Source: Woeseia sp.
GTDB lineage: Bacteria; Pseudomonadota; Gammaproteobacteria; Steroidobacterales; UBA11654
Reading direction: 5' to 3'
Assembly (NCBI GenBank): GCA_019653755.1
Contig: BPCL01000001.1
Location: forward strand, 124,001 to 188,000
DNA length: 64,000 nucleotides
Position numbers and translations under genes: made by a program. The notes under the pieces are model-generated. The model searched no databases. It was given only the letters and a program-made list of their open reading frames with translations, and had not been told where the DNA came from. This document shows positions 1 to 11,300 of the stretch, in pieces (position 1 is the stretch's first letter; each line of letters starts with the position of its first letter).

Positions 1-444
1 AGTTGCATCTCAGAATCAATGTTCCAATGATCGGTCCGAATGCTATAAAATCCAAACATTCTTTCAGGTTGACCTTTGATTTGTTCGTGCAAGAATTCAT
101 TGCTGGCTATCCCGGTTGTGTCAGGACTGTAGACAGCAAAAACACCACCTCTCCTGATGCCTGCATTATCCATTTGTTTAAGGATACCTTCAGAGGTTAA
201 ACCACTGCCCAATAGTCCACTCATTAGGAATTTAAAAGGCTTTGGGACTCGTTCTGAATATCTTTCCTTGTAGGGCTCGGTAAGAGCTTCCCATGTTCCA
301 GTGTGAAGATGCATATCAATGATATCGATATCAACCCCATCTACAGTTATCCCGTAGGTGACCGGGGTCATCTTTTAACAGATAGTTATAGGCAACTCCG
401 CCTAAAATGATCAATACAATTGCTCTTAGTATAAATTTTTTCAT
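1..444 (-). CDS. amidohydrolase-like protein, partial at window edge, one frameshift near 360
   Basis: Start MKKFILRAIVLIILGGVAYNYLLKD; after a frame change, ...PVTYGITVDGVDIDIIDMHLHTGTWEALTEPY (DMHLH metal-binding style motif). ORF 3..200 (+) is antisense to it. Confidence 0.5.
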
Positions 445-483
445 GTTTCTTTGTTTCCTTGTTCTAATAATAAGTAATCTTAA

Positions 484-2603
484 CTAATTTTGTAATAAAT
501 AATGTAAAGCAAAGCCATAAACATCAGAAATGTAATTGATGGTTTTGTTTCTTGGGGTACCAGCACCGTGCCCAGCTCTGGTTTCAATTCTTATTAATAT
601 TGGGTTAATGCAGTTTTGTGCTTCCTGAAGTCTGGCTGTAAATTTATAAGAATGAGATGGTACCACCCGATCATCGAGTTCGGATGTTGTCACCAATGTT
701 GGTGGATAGCATTCGCCTTTTTTAATATTGTGATAGGGGGAGTATTTCACTAGAGTTTCAAACCCCTTTTCATCTTCAGGTGATCCATAATCGCTCTCCC
801 AGGCCCAGCCAATGGTAAATTTATTAAATCGAAGCATGTCCATAACCCCTACACCGGGAAGCGCTACACCAAATAAATCAGGTCTCTGAAGCATCGTTGC
901 TCCCACCAAAAGACCTCCATTTGATCGTCCCTCGATAGCTGTTCTTCCAGGCTTGAAAGCTTTTGATTATGGAGGTATTCAGCCGCTGCAATAAAATCAT
1001 CAAATACATTTTGTTTATTATCTAACATACCTTGTCGATGCCATTCTTCTCCATATTCACCGCCGCCACGAAGATTAGGCACTGCAACGATACCTCCCAT
1101 TTTCATCCATGCAAGATATCGCTCTCTAAAACTAGGCAGTATTGAGATATCAAATCCACCATAACCATATAAGAGTAAGGGTGTGTTTTGATTTATCTTT
1201 AAATCTTTCTGGTGTGAGATATACATAGGGATTAATGTGCCGTCTTTACTCGGATAAAATGTCTGTCTTGTAATGAAGTTTTCAGAATTGTAATCAGGGA
1301 CTTCTTTTTTCCATAAGAGACGAGTTGAACCATTTCTTGCATTGTATTCATAGATTTCGTTTGGCTTGATGTAGTTCGGGGAACGTAAAATAAAAAACAT
1401 CAGAATCATGGTTAGAAGAAATACTTGAGATAATCCCTTTTTTGTCAAAACTTAATTTTTTCTTAGCCAGTGTTTGCTTGTTGTAAAGAAAGATTTCAGT
1501 CGAGACGTCATTAAGATATTGACACAAAATAAAGTTTTCCAATAATTCAACACGTGTTAGAGCATTTTCAGTCTCTGCAACCATTAATTTCCAATTTACT
1601 TGGTCTGGATTATTAATATCAATGGAGATTATCTTGCCATTGGGGGCTTCAAAATCTGTGAAAAATAAGAACTCTGTGCCAATATTTCCTAGAAAAATAA
1701 ATTGACCTATCAATTCTGGGATAAGTTCTACAAAGGCTTCATTATTATTTCTCAAGTCTTGATAGAAGATTCTGTTTCTTTCATCTGTGCCTTGACTAAC
1801 CGAAAGGATTAGATAACTGCCGTCTTCACTAACAGTTGTACCCCAACCCCATTCAGGCTTATCGGTCGCTCATAAATGAGTCTGTCTTGAGTTTGAGCTT
1901 GACCGATTGTGTGAAAGAAGAGTTTTTGATTTCGATTCAACTCTTCGTATTCATCACCTGCTTTAGGTTCAGAATATCCTGAGTAATAAAATCCTGAATT
2001 ATCTTTAGCCCATTCAGCGCCACTAAATTTTGACCAATTGATTGTGTCTGATAAATCTTTTTTGGTTTCTATATTTTTAATTTTCCAAGTTCTCCAATCA
2101 GAGCCTCCATCAGAGATTGAATAAGCAAGGAGTTCTGCGTTTGGGCTAATGGATATTGAGCTAATTGATATTGTTCCGTCTTCGGATAAATCGTTTGGAT
2201 CTAACAACAGCGTTTTTATTGAATTGACATCTTCTGAATAAAACAATTTGCTTTGTTCCCATGAGCCATCGTTGTAATAAGAGAAAAATTTTGTTTTTTC
2301 TCTAAAGGGAGCAGATTGAGTCTCTTTATTAAAAATATTATCTAGTATTTCCTTAAACTCTTGTTGTTCTTTAAATCTCTCTAGAAAAGATTGACTAAGA
2401 ATATTCTGATTCTTAATCCAGGTTTTAGTTTCAACTGAATCTAAATTTTCTAAATCTCTATAGGGGTCTTCAATCAGGTACCCATGATAATTATCGACGA
2501 CATCCGACTTTTTTGAAAAAGGGTAATCTATACTCTCTGTTAGGCTAGCTGACGAATAAATAAACAAGGAAATATAAATTAATAAAGGATAGTATTTGCT
2601 CAT
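484..2603 (-). CDS. prolyl oligopeptidase (S9A family), split by about 3 frameshifts
   Basis: Four consecutive minus ORFs join into one S9A protein: N-term YPFSKKSDVVDNYHGYLIEDPYRDLE, later YGYGGF, EGRSNGGLLVGATMLQRPDLFG (catalytic Ser) and C-term RAGHGAGTP. Confidence 0.85.
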
Positions 2604-2648
2604 GGCTGTAAATATTAGCTCAATATAAAATTTTGATAAACAAAATCT

Positions 2649-3029
2649 ATGGAACATCTTCTTGAAAACCTAGGATTGATACAAGACGGAACTATTTTAC
2701 CTGGATTTATTTTCGGAGTCGTTCATGTCAGTTTAGTTATTCTAGGGTTCTATACCGGCTGGAGCATTAATCGACTCTTAAAGAATGCCACAAAGGGTTA
2801 TATAGCTGGAATTATTGGAGCTTCTTTAGCCCATGTCATAGCTGACCTGTTAGCTGCACTGATAGATCCGACAATGAGAGCAAGAACAGCAGGTATTGTT
2901 TTAGGTGGACTCTTACCCCTACTTTTTATTCCATTACTCGAAAAATATGTCACCAAGAGCAAAAGCCATATTATGGTTGGAGATCACGAGGACATTGAGA
3001 AAGATTTAAATGATGAGCACCACCACTAA
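2649..3029 (+). CDS. hypothetical small membrane protein
   Basis: Intact 126-aa ORF with hydrophobic Gly/Ala-rich segments and a His-rich C-terminus (DEHHH). Confidence 0.5.
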   Translation: MEHLLENLGLIQDGTILPGFIFGVVHVSLVILGFYTGWSINRLLKNATKGYIAGIIGASLAHVIADLLAALIDPTMRARTAGIVLGGLLPLLFIPLLEKYVTKSKSHIMVGDHEDIEKDLNDEHHH

Positions 3030-3070
3030 CCAGGCTAGTAATAAATTGTGCTAAAATAGTTAAAAATGGA

Positions 3071-3523
3071 TTGAGGGAAGAAATGAAAGACTTAGATGTA
3101 GAGGCAACCTGTACTATTTTAAACAATATCATGGAATACGAACTAGCAGGTGTTGTTCGATATACCCATTCTTCAATAATGGTTAGCGGGCCTTATAGAA
3201 TACCTATTGTTGAATTTCTTCAAGCCCAAGCTCAAGAATCACTTCTTCATGCTCAAGAGGCTGGTGAATTGCTAACAGGTCTAGAAGGCCATCCCTCACA
3301 GCAAATTACACCGATCGAGGAAACCCATAAGCATTCTGTTGATGATATTTTAAAAGAAAGTTTGGAGCATGAACTAAAAGCACTAGATCTATACAAAGAT
3401 CTTTTGAGTGTTGTAGAAGGTAGATCTGTTTTTATAGAGGAATACGCTAGAAATAAGATAGGGCAAGAAGAACAGCATTCATTAGAGCTTAGAAAAATGC
3501 TTAGAGATTACTCAGTTGAATGA
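3071..3523 (+). CDS. ferritin-like / bacterioferritin-type protein
   Basis: Four-helix pattern with E...YELAGVVRYTHSS, AQAQESLLHAQEAGE, EHELKALDLYKDLL and GQEEQHSLELRKML (ExxH motifs). Confidence 0.7.
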   Translation: MREEMKDLDVEATCTILNNIMEYELAGVVRYTHSSIMVSGPYRIPIVEFLQAQAQESLLHAQEAGELLTGLEGHPSQQITPIEETHKHSVDDILKESLEHELKALDLYKDLLSVVEGRSVFIEEYARNKIGQEEQHSLELRKMLRDYSVE

Positions 3524-4302
3524 GATCCAGATAGGCCATAGTAATTATTAACTGTTAACTGAGCTATTTTTTGAAGAAATAGCTTGTCATCTGCACTTAC
3601 ACTTCCGTTGTAGTCATAATTGATTCCAACAGGGGATTCACCAAAAACACTCGCAAAAACTGTGCATGCTGCTAAATAAGTTCCTAATAAATCCGGGTGT
3701 GTCCCATCTAATTTATGTAACTTGATATCAGGTCGTTCCTTGTAAGCTGCCTCAAATGCCAAACCAACAGGTATTACTAAAGCTTGGTTTGCATTCCCTG
3801 AAAATGTGTACATTTCCTCAATTGATCTAATTAGGTTTGGGGCATAATTTTTATGTGATTCTGTGTATGCATGTGTCATATAAAGAGCAGGTTCAATATC
3901 TTTTGATCTGATGGTTTCAATATGTTGGTGAGCTACTTCATTGAATTCAATTCTGTCGCTTTCCGATAGTACTTCGCCGCTCCCACCTTGGAGTATAACT
4001 AGATCAAATTTCTCTATGCTGCTAATAGCAAGAGGTTGGATTAAACGTTCAACATCATGATGCTTTAGCCTAGAGCCTCCAATCGTTGCCGATTTCACAT
4101 TCTTGCTACCGTCGAACTTGGCGAATCTTTCATTTGCCATGTTTTTAAAGTGATTATGTAGACTGTCGTTGTAATATAGGTAGCTATTACCAATAAATAA
4201 GACACTGTTTGGATTATCTTTAAGTGCTTTTATTTCAGGTGTTATTTCTCCAAATGTATTAAAGCTGAAGAGAATTAGGGACGTAAGTAGGATTTTCTTC
4301 AT
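3508..4302 (-). CDS. secreted SGNH/GDSL-like hydrolase
   Basis: Signal peptide MKKILLTSLILFSFNTFG; FIGNSYLYYND, VILQGGSGE and DGTHPDLLGTYLAA blocks. Confidence 0.65.
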   Translation of the reverse strand: MKKILLTSLILFSFNTFGEITPEIKALKDNPNSVLFIGNSYLYYNDSLHNHFKNMANERFAKFDGSKNVKSATIGGSRLKHHDVERLIQPLAISSIEKFDLVILQGGSGEVLSESDRIEFNEVAHQHIETIRSKDIEPALYMTHAYTESHKNYAPNLIRSIEEMYTFSGNANQALVIPVGLAFEAAYKERPDIKLHKLDGTHPDLLGTYLAACTVFASVFGESPVGINYDYNGSVSADDKLFLQKIAQLTVNNYYGLSGSHSTE

Positions 4303-4312
4303 TGTTTTTTTA

Positions 4313-5239
4313 TTACCTTTCTCTAAATGCTTCGTTAGCAACTTTTGTAACAGGTTGTAAAAGATAATTCAGAACAGTTTTTTCACCACTAACTATATCT
4401 GCTTCCGCAACCATCCCTGGGAGAATTCTTATGTTTTTTCCTAAAGATGTAAAACCATTTTCCTCAACAGCTATTTGGCAGATGTACCAAATAGTGCCAT
4501 CTTCTTTTTGAATTGTGTCAGCTCCTACTGTTATAACCTCTCCATTCAGGGACCCAAATTTAGAAAAATCAAAGGCTGTAAGTTTAATAATAGCCTCTTG
4601 TCCTGGGAGAACGTAGGCAATATCTTTGGGGTTAATTTCAACCTCAATAATAAGGTCATCATCTATAGGGACTATTTCAAGTAAGGGTTCTCCAGGTTGT
4701 GCAACTCCTCCCGTTGTATTTACCAAGAGTCTATTTACAATCCCATCCACTGGAGCAATTACAGTTGTTCTCATAAGCCTATCTTGAAGTATTGGAAGAG
4801 TTTCTTCTGATTTCATTAATCCTGCTTCCGCATCAGAAATACGCTGGAGTAGACGGATTAATTCCATTCTGGATTCCACTCCAGAATCAACGAGGGGTTG
4901 AAGTATTTCTAACTCCTCATTGAGTAAGTCAAAATTGTTTTCAGCTGCTTTTTTTTCTTTTACTAAGGCCGATAATTCCGATTCAAACTTGGTGCTATCA
5001 AATACTATTAGAGGATCTCCTGAAGAAACTGATTGCCCAGTTCTTGTCAGAATTTCTTTTATTATTCCTCCTTCTAAGTTTTGGATAACCTGTATCTTCG
5101 AAGAGGCAACGACTCTCCCTTGTGCTTTTGTTACTTCTTCTAGTGTCGCAAAATTTGCCCAAACTAGGATAACGATCCAAAATAAGCATATTAAATATAA
5201 AACTATATTTGCATTTCTAAGTTGTCTTTCTTCAATCAT
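4313..5239 (-). CDS. HlyD-family type I secretion membrane fusion protein
   Basis: N-terminal TM then AQGRVVASSKIQVIQNLEGGIIKEILTRTGQSVSSGDPL and a coiled coil; directly downstream of the ABC transporter. Confidence 0.9.
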   Translation of the reverse strand: MIEERQLRNANIVLYLICLFWIVILVWANFATLEEVTKAQGRVVASSKIQVIQNLEGGIIKEILTRTGQSVSSGDPLIVFDSTKFESELSALVKEKKAAENNFDLLNEELEILQPLVDSGVESRMELIRLLQRISDAEAGLMKSEETLPILQDRLMRTTVIAPVDGIVNRLLVNTTGGVAQPGEPLLEIVPIDDDLIIEVEINPKDIAYVLPGQEAIIKLTAFDFSKFGSLNGEVITVGADTIQKEDGTIWYICQIAVEENGFTSLGKNIRILPGMVAEADIVSGEKTVLNYLLQPVTKVANEAFRER

Positions 5240-6929
5240 TTTTTTGTCTTAATTTCATTAAAACTTCATCTTTTTCACCATCCAAAACTACCGATCCATT
5301 AGCTAAAACAATAATGCGATCAACCAGTTCTAACATAGACATTCGATGAGTTACCACTATGATTGTTTTAAACCCTCCCAAATTAAGATTTTCAAGAAGG
5401 TCTTTCTCAGAATTGATATCGAGTGATGCAGTGGGTTCGTCCAATAGCAGCACTTCAGGGTTTCCCGCTATTGCCCGAGCTAATGCAATGGACTGCATTT
5501 GCCCTCTTGATAAGGACTTACCTTTATCCGAGAGTATGTACTCTAAACCACCTGGAATGGTATTCAGGAAACTATTTAGGCCGCTCAGCTCTATTGCATT
5601 CTGGATTGCTTTGTCTTCTATCCAATTTCTCCCCATAACGATGTTTTCTTTAATCGATCCAGAGAACAGTTGGAAATCTTGAAGCACAACCGCTAATTTT
5701 TCTCTGAAAGTATCCTGATCAATTTCATCTATATTAAGATGATTGAAGCTTAAAGAGCCTTGTGTAGGCGTGTAAATTCCAGAAATAAGTTTTATTAAGG
5801 TCGTTTTTCCTGAGCCATTTTTACCCATAACGGGAATTTTTTCTCCCTCTTTGATTTGTGTTGTCAGTTGGTTGATTGAGGGAATAGATGAATTTAGATA
5901 GAAAAAGCTAAGATTTTTTATTTCAAGATTGCCCAATGTTTGGACTTTCATCCCTTCATTATTATTGCTTCGATCTGAGATTGTATTCATCAATAAATCA
6001 ATCTTTTTATATGCTGTCTTAGCATGATTCAATCTTCCAAAGAGGTTAGCTACTTGAGCTAAAGGGGAGAGGGCTCTTGAAGAGAGAAGAACCGCAGCGA
6101 CCATGGCACCCATAGAGACTTCTCCAGAATCTATCAAATAAGTTCCATAAAAAATAATCCCTACAAGACTAATAAGTTGTGCGCTTGACGCCGAGTTGGT
6201 TGCAAGTTGGGAGAGGACTTTAGATTTTCTTGATGAGCTTGATCCATCCTTTACGCTGTTTCTGTATCGATCGATGAATAATGAAGAGCTATTATTGGTC
6301 TGTATGGCATCCAAGCCTCCTAAACTTTCAACCAATAAACTGTATTTACTTTGGTTCATTTCAGAGACAGTCTTGCTGTGTTTCTCAATAAAAGGCTGAA
6401 CAGCTATACCAATGATTAAAATTATTGGAATGACTGATAAAGGGATAATTGCTAAAGGTCCTGCAATGAGATAAATGACCAAAACAAACAAGAATACAAA
6501 AGGCAAGTCAACCAATAATGCAATTGTTGCAGAAGCAAAAAATTGTTTGAGAGCATCGAATTCTTTGAAAGTGTTTGCAAGACTTCCCACCGAGTTATCA
6601 ATTGAACCAATTGGTGAGTGGAGAAGGCGATAATAAATCTCTTCCCCGACACCCAGATCTAAATCTTGTCCAGCTAGATCGATATACCATGATCTTAAGT
6701 TTTTTAAGATGAAATCAAATACAACAACTATCGCCATTCCGAAAGTGAGTGCAAACAGGGAAGAATAGGCAGCATTAGGTATAACTCTGTCATAGACCAC
6801 CATGATAAAGATAGAGCTAGCAACAGAAAGAAGGTTAACCATGGCCGAGGCCAGAAGAACCCTGGAATATAGATTCTTATTTTCGCTGAAGGCAGCTTTG
6901 AACCAATGATTAGTTTTTTGTTCACTCAT
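5232..6929 (-). CDS. type I secretion ABC transporter (HlyB/LapB-like), permease-ATPase fusion
   Basis: Walker A GKNGSGKTT, signature LSRGQMQSIALARA, Walker B VLLLDEPTASLD; N-terminal TM domain; overlaps hlyD-like ORF. Confidence 0.9.
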   Translation of the reverse strand: MSEQKTNHWFKAAFSENKNLYSRVLLASAMVNLLSVASSIFIMVVYDRVIPNAAYSSLFALTFGMAIVVVFDFILKNLRSWYIDLAGQDLDLGVGEEIYYRLLHSPIGSIDNSVGSLANTFKEFDALKQFFASATIALLVDLPFVFLFVLVIYLIAGPLAIIPLSVIPIILIIGIAVQPFIEKHSKTVSEMNQSKYSLLVESLGGLDAIQTNNSSSLFIDRYRNSVKDGSSSSRKSKVLSQLATNSASSAQLISLVGIIFYGTYLIDSGEVSMGAMVAAVLLSSRALSPLAQVANLFGRLNHAKTAYKKIDLLMNTISDRSNNNEGMKVQTLGNLEIKNLSFFYLNSSIPSINQLTTQIKEGEKIPVMGKNGSGKTTLIKLISGIYTPTQGSLSFNHLNIDEIDQDTFREKLAVVLQDFQLFSGSIKENIVMGRNWIEDKAIQNAIELSGLNSFLNTIPGGLEYILSDKGKSLSRGQMQSIALARAIAGNPEVLLLDEPTASLDINSEKDLLENLNLGGFKTIIVVTHRMSMLELVDRIIVLANGSVVLDGEKDEVLMKLRQKND

Positions 6930-6934
6930 CGTTT

Positions 6935-8282
6935 CTAGAATTGATTTACAGTATTTTCTTGTTCAAAATATTTGATGATTTTCCCCAAGAGAAACAGTTG
7001 TCTCAATTGTGAGGAATTAATTTCTTTTTTATTAATAATTAACAATTCAGCGGACTCAATATAGTCCCTTTCAGCTTGCAACAACTCTAATAGAGAAACA
7101 TTGGATGATTCAAATTGAAGACTTAATTTATTTTTGCTTTGCTCATATGCTTCAAACGCATTATTAAATATTGCTAATCTTTCGCTGCTGTTTTCCAACT
7201 CCTGCTAAGTTGGCTTCAGATTTTATTTTTAATTCTTTCAGAAGTATTTCTTTTTTTAGTGTAGAAGAATTTAATTGTTCCTCGGCCAGTCTAACCAGCG
7301 CTTTTTTCTTGCCCCCGGTATAAATATCTACATTAAAATTTACCCCTGCATAGAGATCATAATTTTGATCCCCTGTAAGATCATACCTATCCCCTCTAAG
7401 TTCTAGGTTAATCTTGGGTTTAAAGCCAGCCTTAGCTTTTTCCAATTCTCTTTCAGAGGCTTTGATTAGTTCATTGGCCTTCATGATAGAGTAGTTTTCT
7501 TCGATCGCATCCCTAACTTTACTGCTATCATTAATCAATTGCTCTGAATCGACCTTTAAAAATTTTAAACAGGGTTTAGTGTCTACAATTAATTGACTGA
7601 ATTTAGCCCTAGCGCTTTGAAGCTTAAGATCTATGGTCATTTTTTTTGCCTGCGCTTCTGCCAACCTAGCCTCTGCTCTCATCATTTCCGCTTGAGCTGC
7701 TCTTCCGCTCTCAACTCGCATTTTTATTCGTCCGACGATTTGTGAATGGCTATCTATTGAAATATCAATCAGATCAGAAATAATTTTATACGCAGCGGTG
7801 TCTTGACAGGCTATAGCCATATCCAGAGTAAGCTCAGAGACTTTTTGCTGATTATTGTAATAATCAGCTTGCAGTATATATTCTTGCTTGCTTATCTCTT
7901 CTTTAATAATCGGGTCAAATAAGGATTGTTGCATTATCAAGCTACCATCGGCTCTATGCTGATCTTTTGAGCTTTCCGTAAGTGCACTGAGTGGATTATT
8001 AAACTTTTGTTTAAGGCTGTTCCTAGAATTTCCCTGAAACTGTATCTGTGGCTTATTGGCTGATTGGGCTATATCCAAAGAGGCTTTACTTGATCCAACT
8101 ATTGCCAGAGATTCTAGGTATACAGGATGATCTTGAATAGAGGAAATTAGCGAATCGATAAAAACCTCTTGTTCTTGTTTGTTCATTTCAAAATCACTAA
8201 TCACAATGGATTGTGTAAGTGCAGTCTGCCCAATAAGCAAACATAGCAGCACTACAATTATTTCTTTTTTATTAAAAGTCAT
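6935..8282 (-). CDS. TolC-family outer membrane efflux protein, one frameshift near 7195
   Basis: Two overlapping ORFs; signal peptide; coiled-coil repeats; ESGRAAQAEMMRAEARLAEAQ and FNVDIYTGGKKKALVRLAEEQL typical of OMFs. Confidence 0.85.
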
Positions 8283-8371
8283 ACTCTTGTCTAATTTTAT
8301 ATAAAAAATTTAAAAAAGAACCTTAATAGTTCACTTTCTTCTCATCAATAATTACGCTATGATTTGCATCA

Positions 8372-11300
8372 ATGCCTCTTAGGAAAAATAAAACAAACCT
8401 AACTTTCCCAACTCTAGCAGCATTGACTCTCACCGCATGTGGCGGTGGCGGCGGCGGGGGAGCAATGGTTCAACCATCGCCCCCAACAAATAGAGCTCCT
8501 AACACGGGAGGCACTGTTACTAAGACAATGGACGAGGATTCCAGTGATGTTGGACTTGATATTTCTACACCCACCGATGCCGATGGAGACAGCCTCACAA
8601 TCACGGTAACCGGATTACCCACAGGGGGAACCCTGTACACAGCTGATGGCGACGAAGTTACAAATGGAATGACTTTATCCATTTCTCAGCTTACGGGACT
8701 GATTTTTACTCCAGATGCCAATCTGAATGACGATAACACTGACTTTGGCTCTTTTACATACAGCGTTTCTGATGGAAGTACATCCACCTCAGGAACAGTC
8801 AATATCTCCGTTACTCCCGTCAATGATGTACCAGAGTTTAATTCAGGTCCTGATCTTAATATTGAGGAAAATCGTACTGAGATTAATGGTCTTACTGCAA
8901 CAGATATCGATGGTGATACTCTCACTTATTCTATTAGTGGAGGCGAGGATCAGTCTTTCTTCACTATAGATCCAGACACTGGTGCGCTGGTATTTATAGA
9001 TCGTCCTGATTTTGAAAATGCACAAGATAGCGACGCAGATAATATTTATATCGTTGAAATTACGATTGATGATGGGAATGGAGGCTCTGCCACACAAACG
9101 TTTAATATTATCGTTACTGATGTAGTCACGGGCATAACCATTTCTAATACAAGTATTGATGAGAATATAGAGGGGGCTGTGGTTGGTGATCTAATAGCAG
9201 CAATTGATGATATTAATGCCACTCATGAGTACAGCTATTCTCTAACTGGGGAGGATGCCGATAAGTTTGAAGTAGTTGATGGCCAACTAAAACTTAAAGA
9301 CGGAGTCAGTGCTAACTATGAAGAAAAGAACATCTATAGTGTTTTAGTCACCGCAACCGATACCGGCGGTCTTTCTGTATCTCAAAATTTCTCAGTTACA
9401 ATTAACGATATCAATGAGGCACCTACTGATATCGGTGTATCGAGACTCTCATTAAAGGACAACAGCGATGCTGCTGTTGTTGGAACATTAAGCACCGTTG
9501 ATGAAGATGGAAACGAAAGTCATAGCTACACTGTAAATGACGATCGTTTCGAGGTAGTGGATGGGGTATTAAAGCTTAAATCAGGAATAACCATTGACAG
9601 TCTTACCGAGCCAAGAGTTACTGTCATTGTTACCACCACTGATAAGGGCGGTCTGACTTATCAAGAAGAATTCACTCTAAGTGTAGGAACAGTTCAAATA
9701 ACAGGGCTTCAATTTGAAGAAAATAAAGCCGGCGCGATTATCGGCGATCTATCCGTTATTGACTCTGATTTAAGTGGCGATATAACCTACACAATATCAG
9801 GAGAGGGTTCTGAGAATTTTGAGGTGGTCAATGGTCAATTAAAGTTAATTGACTCCTATAGTGCCAATTTTGAGGTGCTTAATAGCTATCAGATTACGAT
9901 CACTGCTTCTGATGGAACCAATGAAGAATCGACCACTTATCCATTTAACGTCGTTGATGTTAATGACGCTCCTACATCTGTTTCACTTTCCGCTTCAGCG
10001 ATTGATGAAAATCAGTTTGGGGGAATCGTTGGTTCCTTGACAACAGCAGATGAAGATTCAGGCGACACTCATACTTATACGATATCTGGAGATGGCTCAG
10101 AATATTTTGAAGTAGTTAATGGTCAATTAAAGTTGAAAGATAATTTTGCAGCAAATTATGAGGATAAAAATACTTACACTCTAACTTTGACCTCCACCGA
10201 TTCAGGAGGTTTATCAATTTCTACTGATATTACAGTAAACATTAACGATATAAATGATGCGCCAACCGGCATCGATATAACCGGCAGTCTATTTGTTAAT
10301 GACGGTGTAACTGGCGGTAGTGTTGGAGTGATATCAACTATTGATGAGGATGCAGTTGATAGTCACTCTTATAGCATATCAGGAGCTGACGCTTCTTCGT
10401 TTGAAATTGTTAATGGCACACTCAAGCTGAAAAATACTGCCACTGCTGTTAGCAGTATACAAAGTACATATGAAATCAGCATAACAACTACCGATAAGGG
10501 CGGGTTGAGTTGGTCTGAGGACTACACGATCGAAGTGAACGTTGCACCAACAGCAGTAACACTTGACAGTATGGATGTTGACGAGAGTTATATCGGCGCT
10601 TCTGTGGGCGCCTTTCTGGTTTTTGATCCAAATGCCAATGATGAGTTTACCTACGTTCTAAGTGGCAGTGATGCAGCAAGTTTTGAGGTTATCGATGGCG
10701 TGCTTAAGGTTAAGTCTGGGACTTGGCTCGATTATGAAACTAAGGCTACCTATACAGTAACGGTCACCGTTATTGACCAAGGTGGGTTCAGCCTCCAAAA
10801 AACATTTAATATTGATGTTAATGATGTTCATTATGGCAATCCTTATCACACCGAAGTGCAGAGCGATTTTGTTGCACCGATATCCGACGACCCGAGTGTT
10901 CAAGCACTTCAATGGACTTATGGAGGAGACGGCGAAGGTAGCCTCATTTTTGTTCATGACAATGACCCGAACACCCCATTGGTGATCACTTATAGTCTTA
11001 TCGATTCAAACTCTGTTTTGGGAGACAACTACGATGATGGCTACGATCAAGATGTTTATGATAATAGATCTGACTATTCTGCAGAATGGGAAGCTATGGT
11101 AGTCCAGGCTTTTGAGTATTGGGGTGAAGTCTCAGGGATTACATTTGTTAGAGTCGATGATAATGCCAATATGTGTGGCGATATTAGAGTAGGGCTTTCG
11201 ACTGGTGATTTTGGGGGAGCAGGGGGTTGGGCTAATGTGCCTTATTATTATCAAGGTGAAAACAACAGCACAGCCAATGATATTTGGATACGTCAACAGT

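Noticed and set aside
4920-5252. Plus ORF of 110 aa and other plus ORFs across the T1SS operon (5359..5682, 5423..5638)
   Set aside because: Antisense to well-supported hlyD and ABC transporter genes.
8440-8462. G-rich run ggcggtggcggcggcggggg considered as a G-quadruplex
   Set aside because: Explained by the polyglycine following the lipobox Cys; coding constraint is sufficient.
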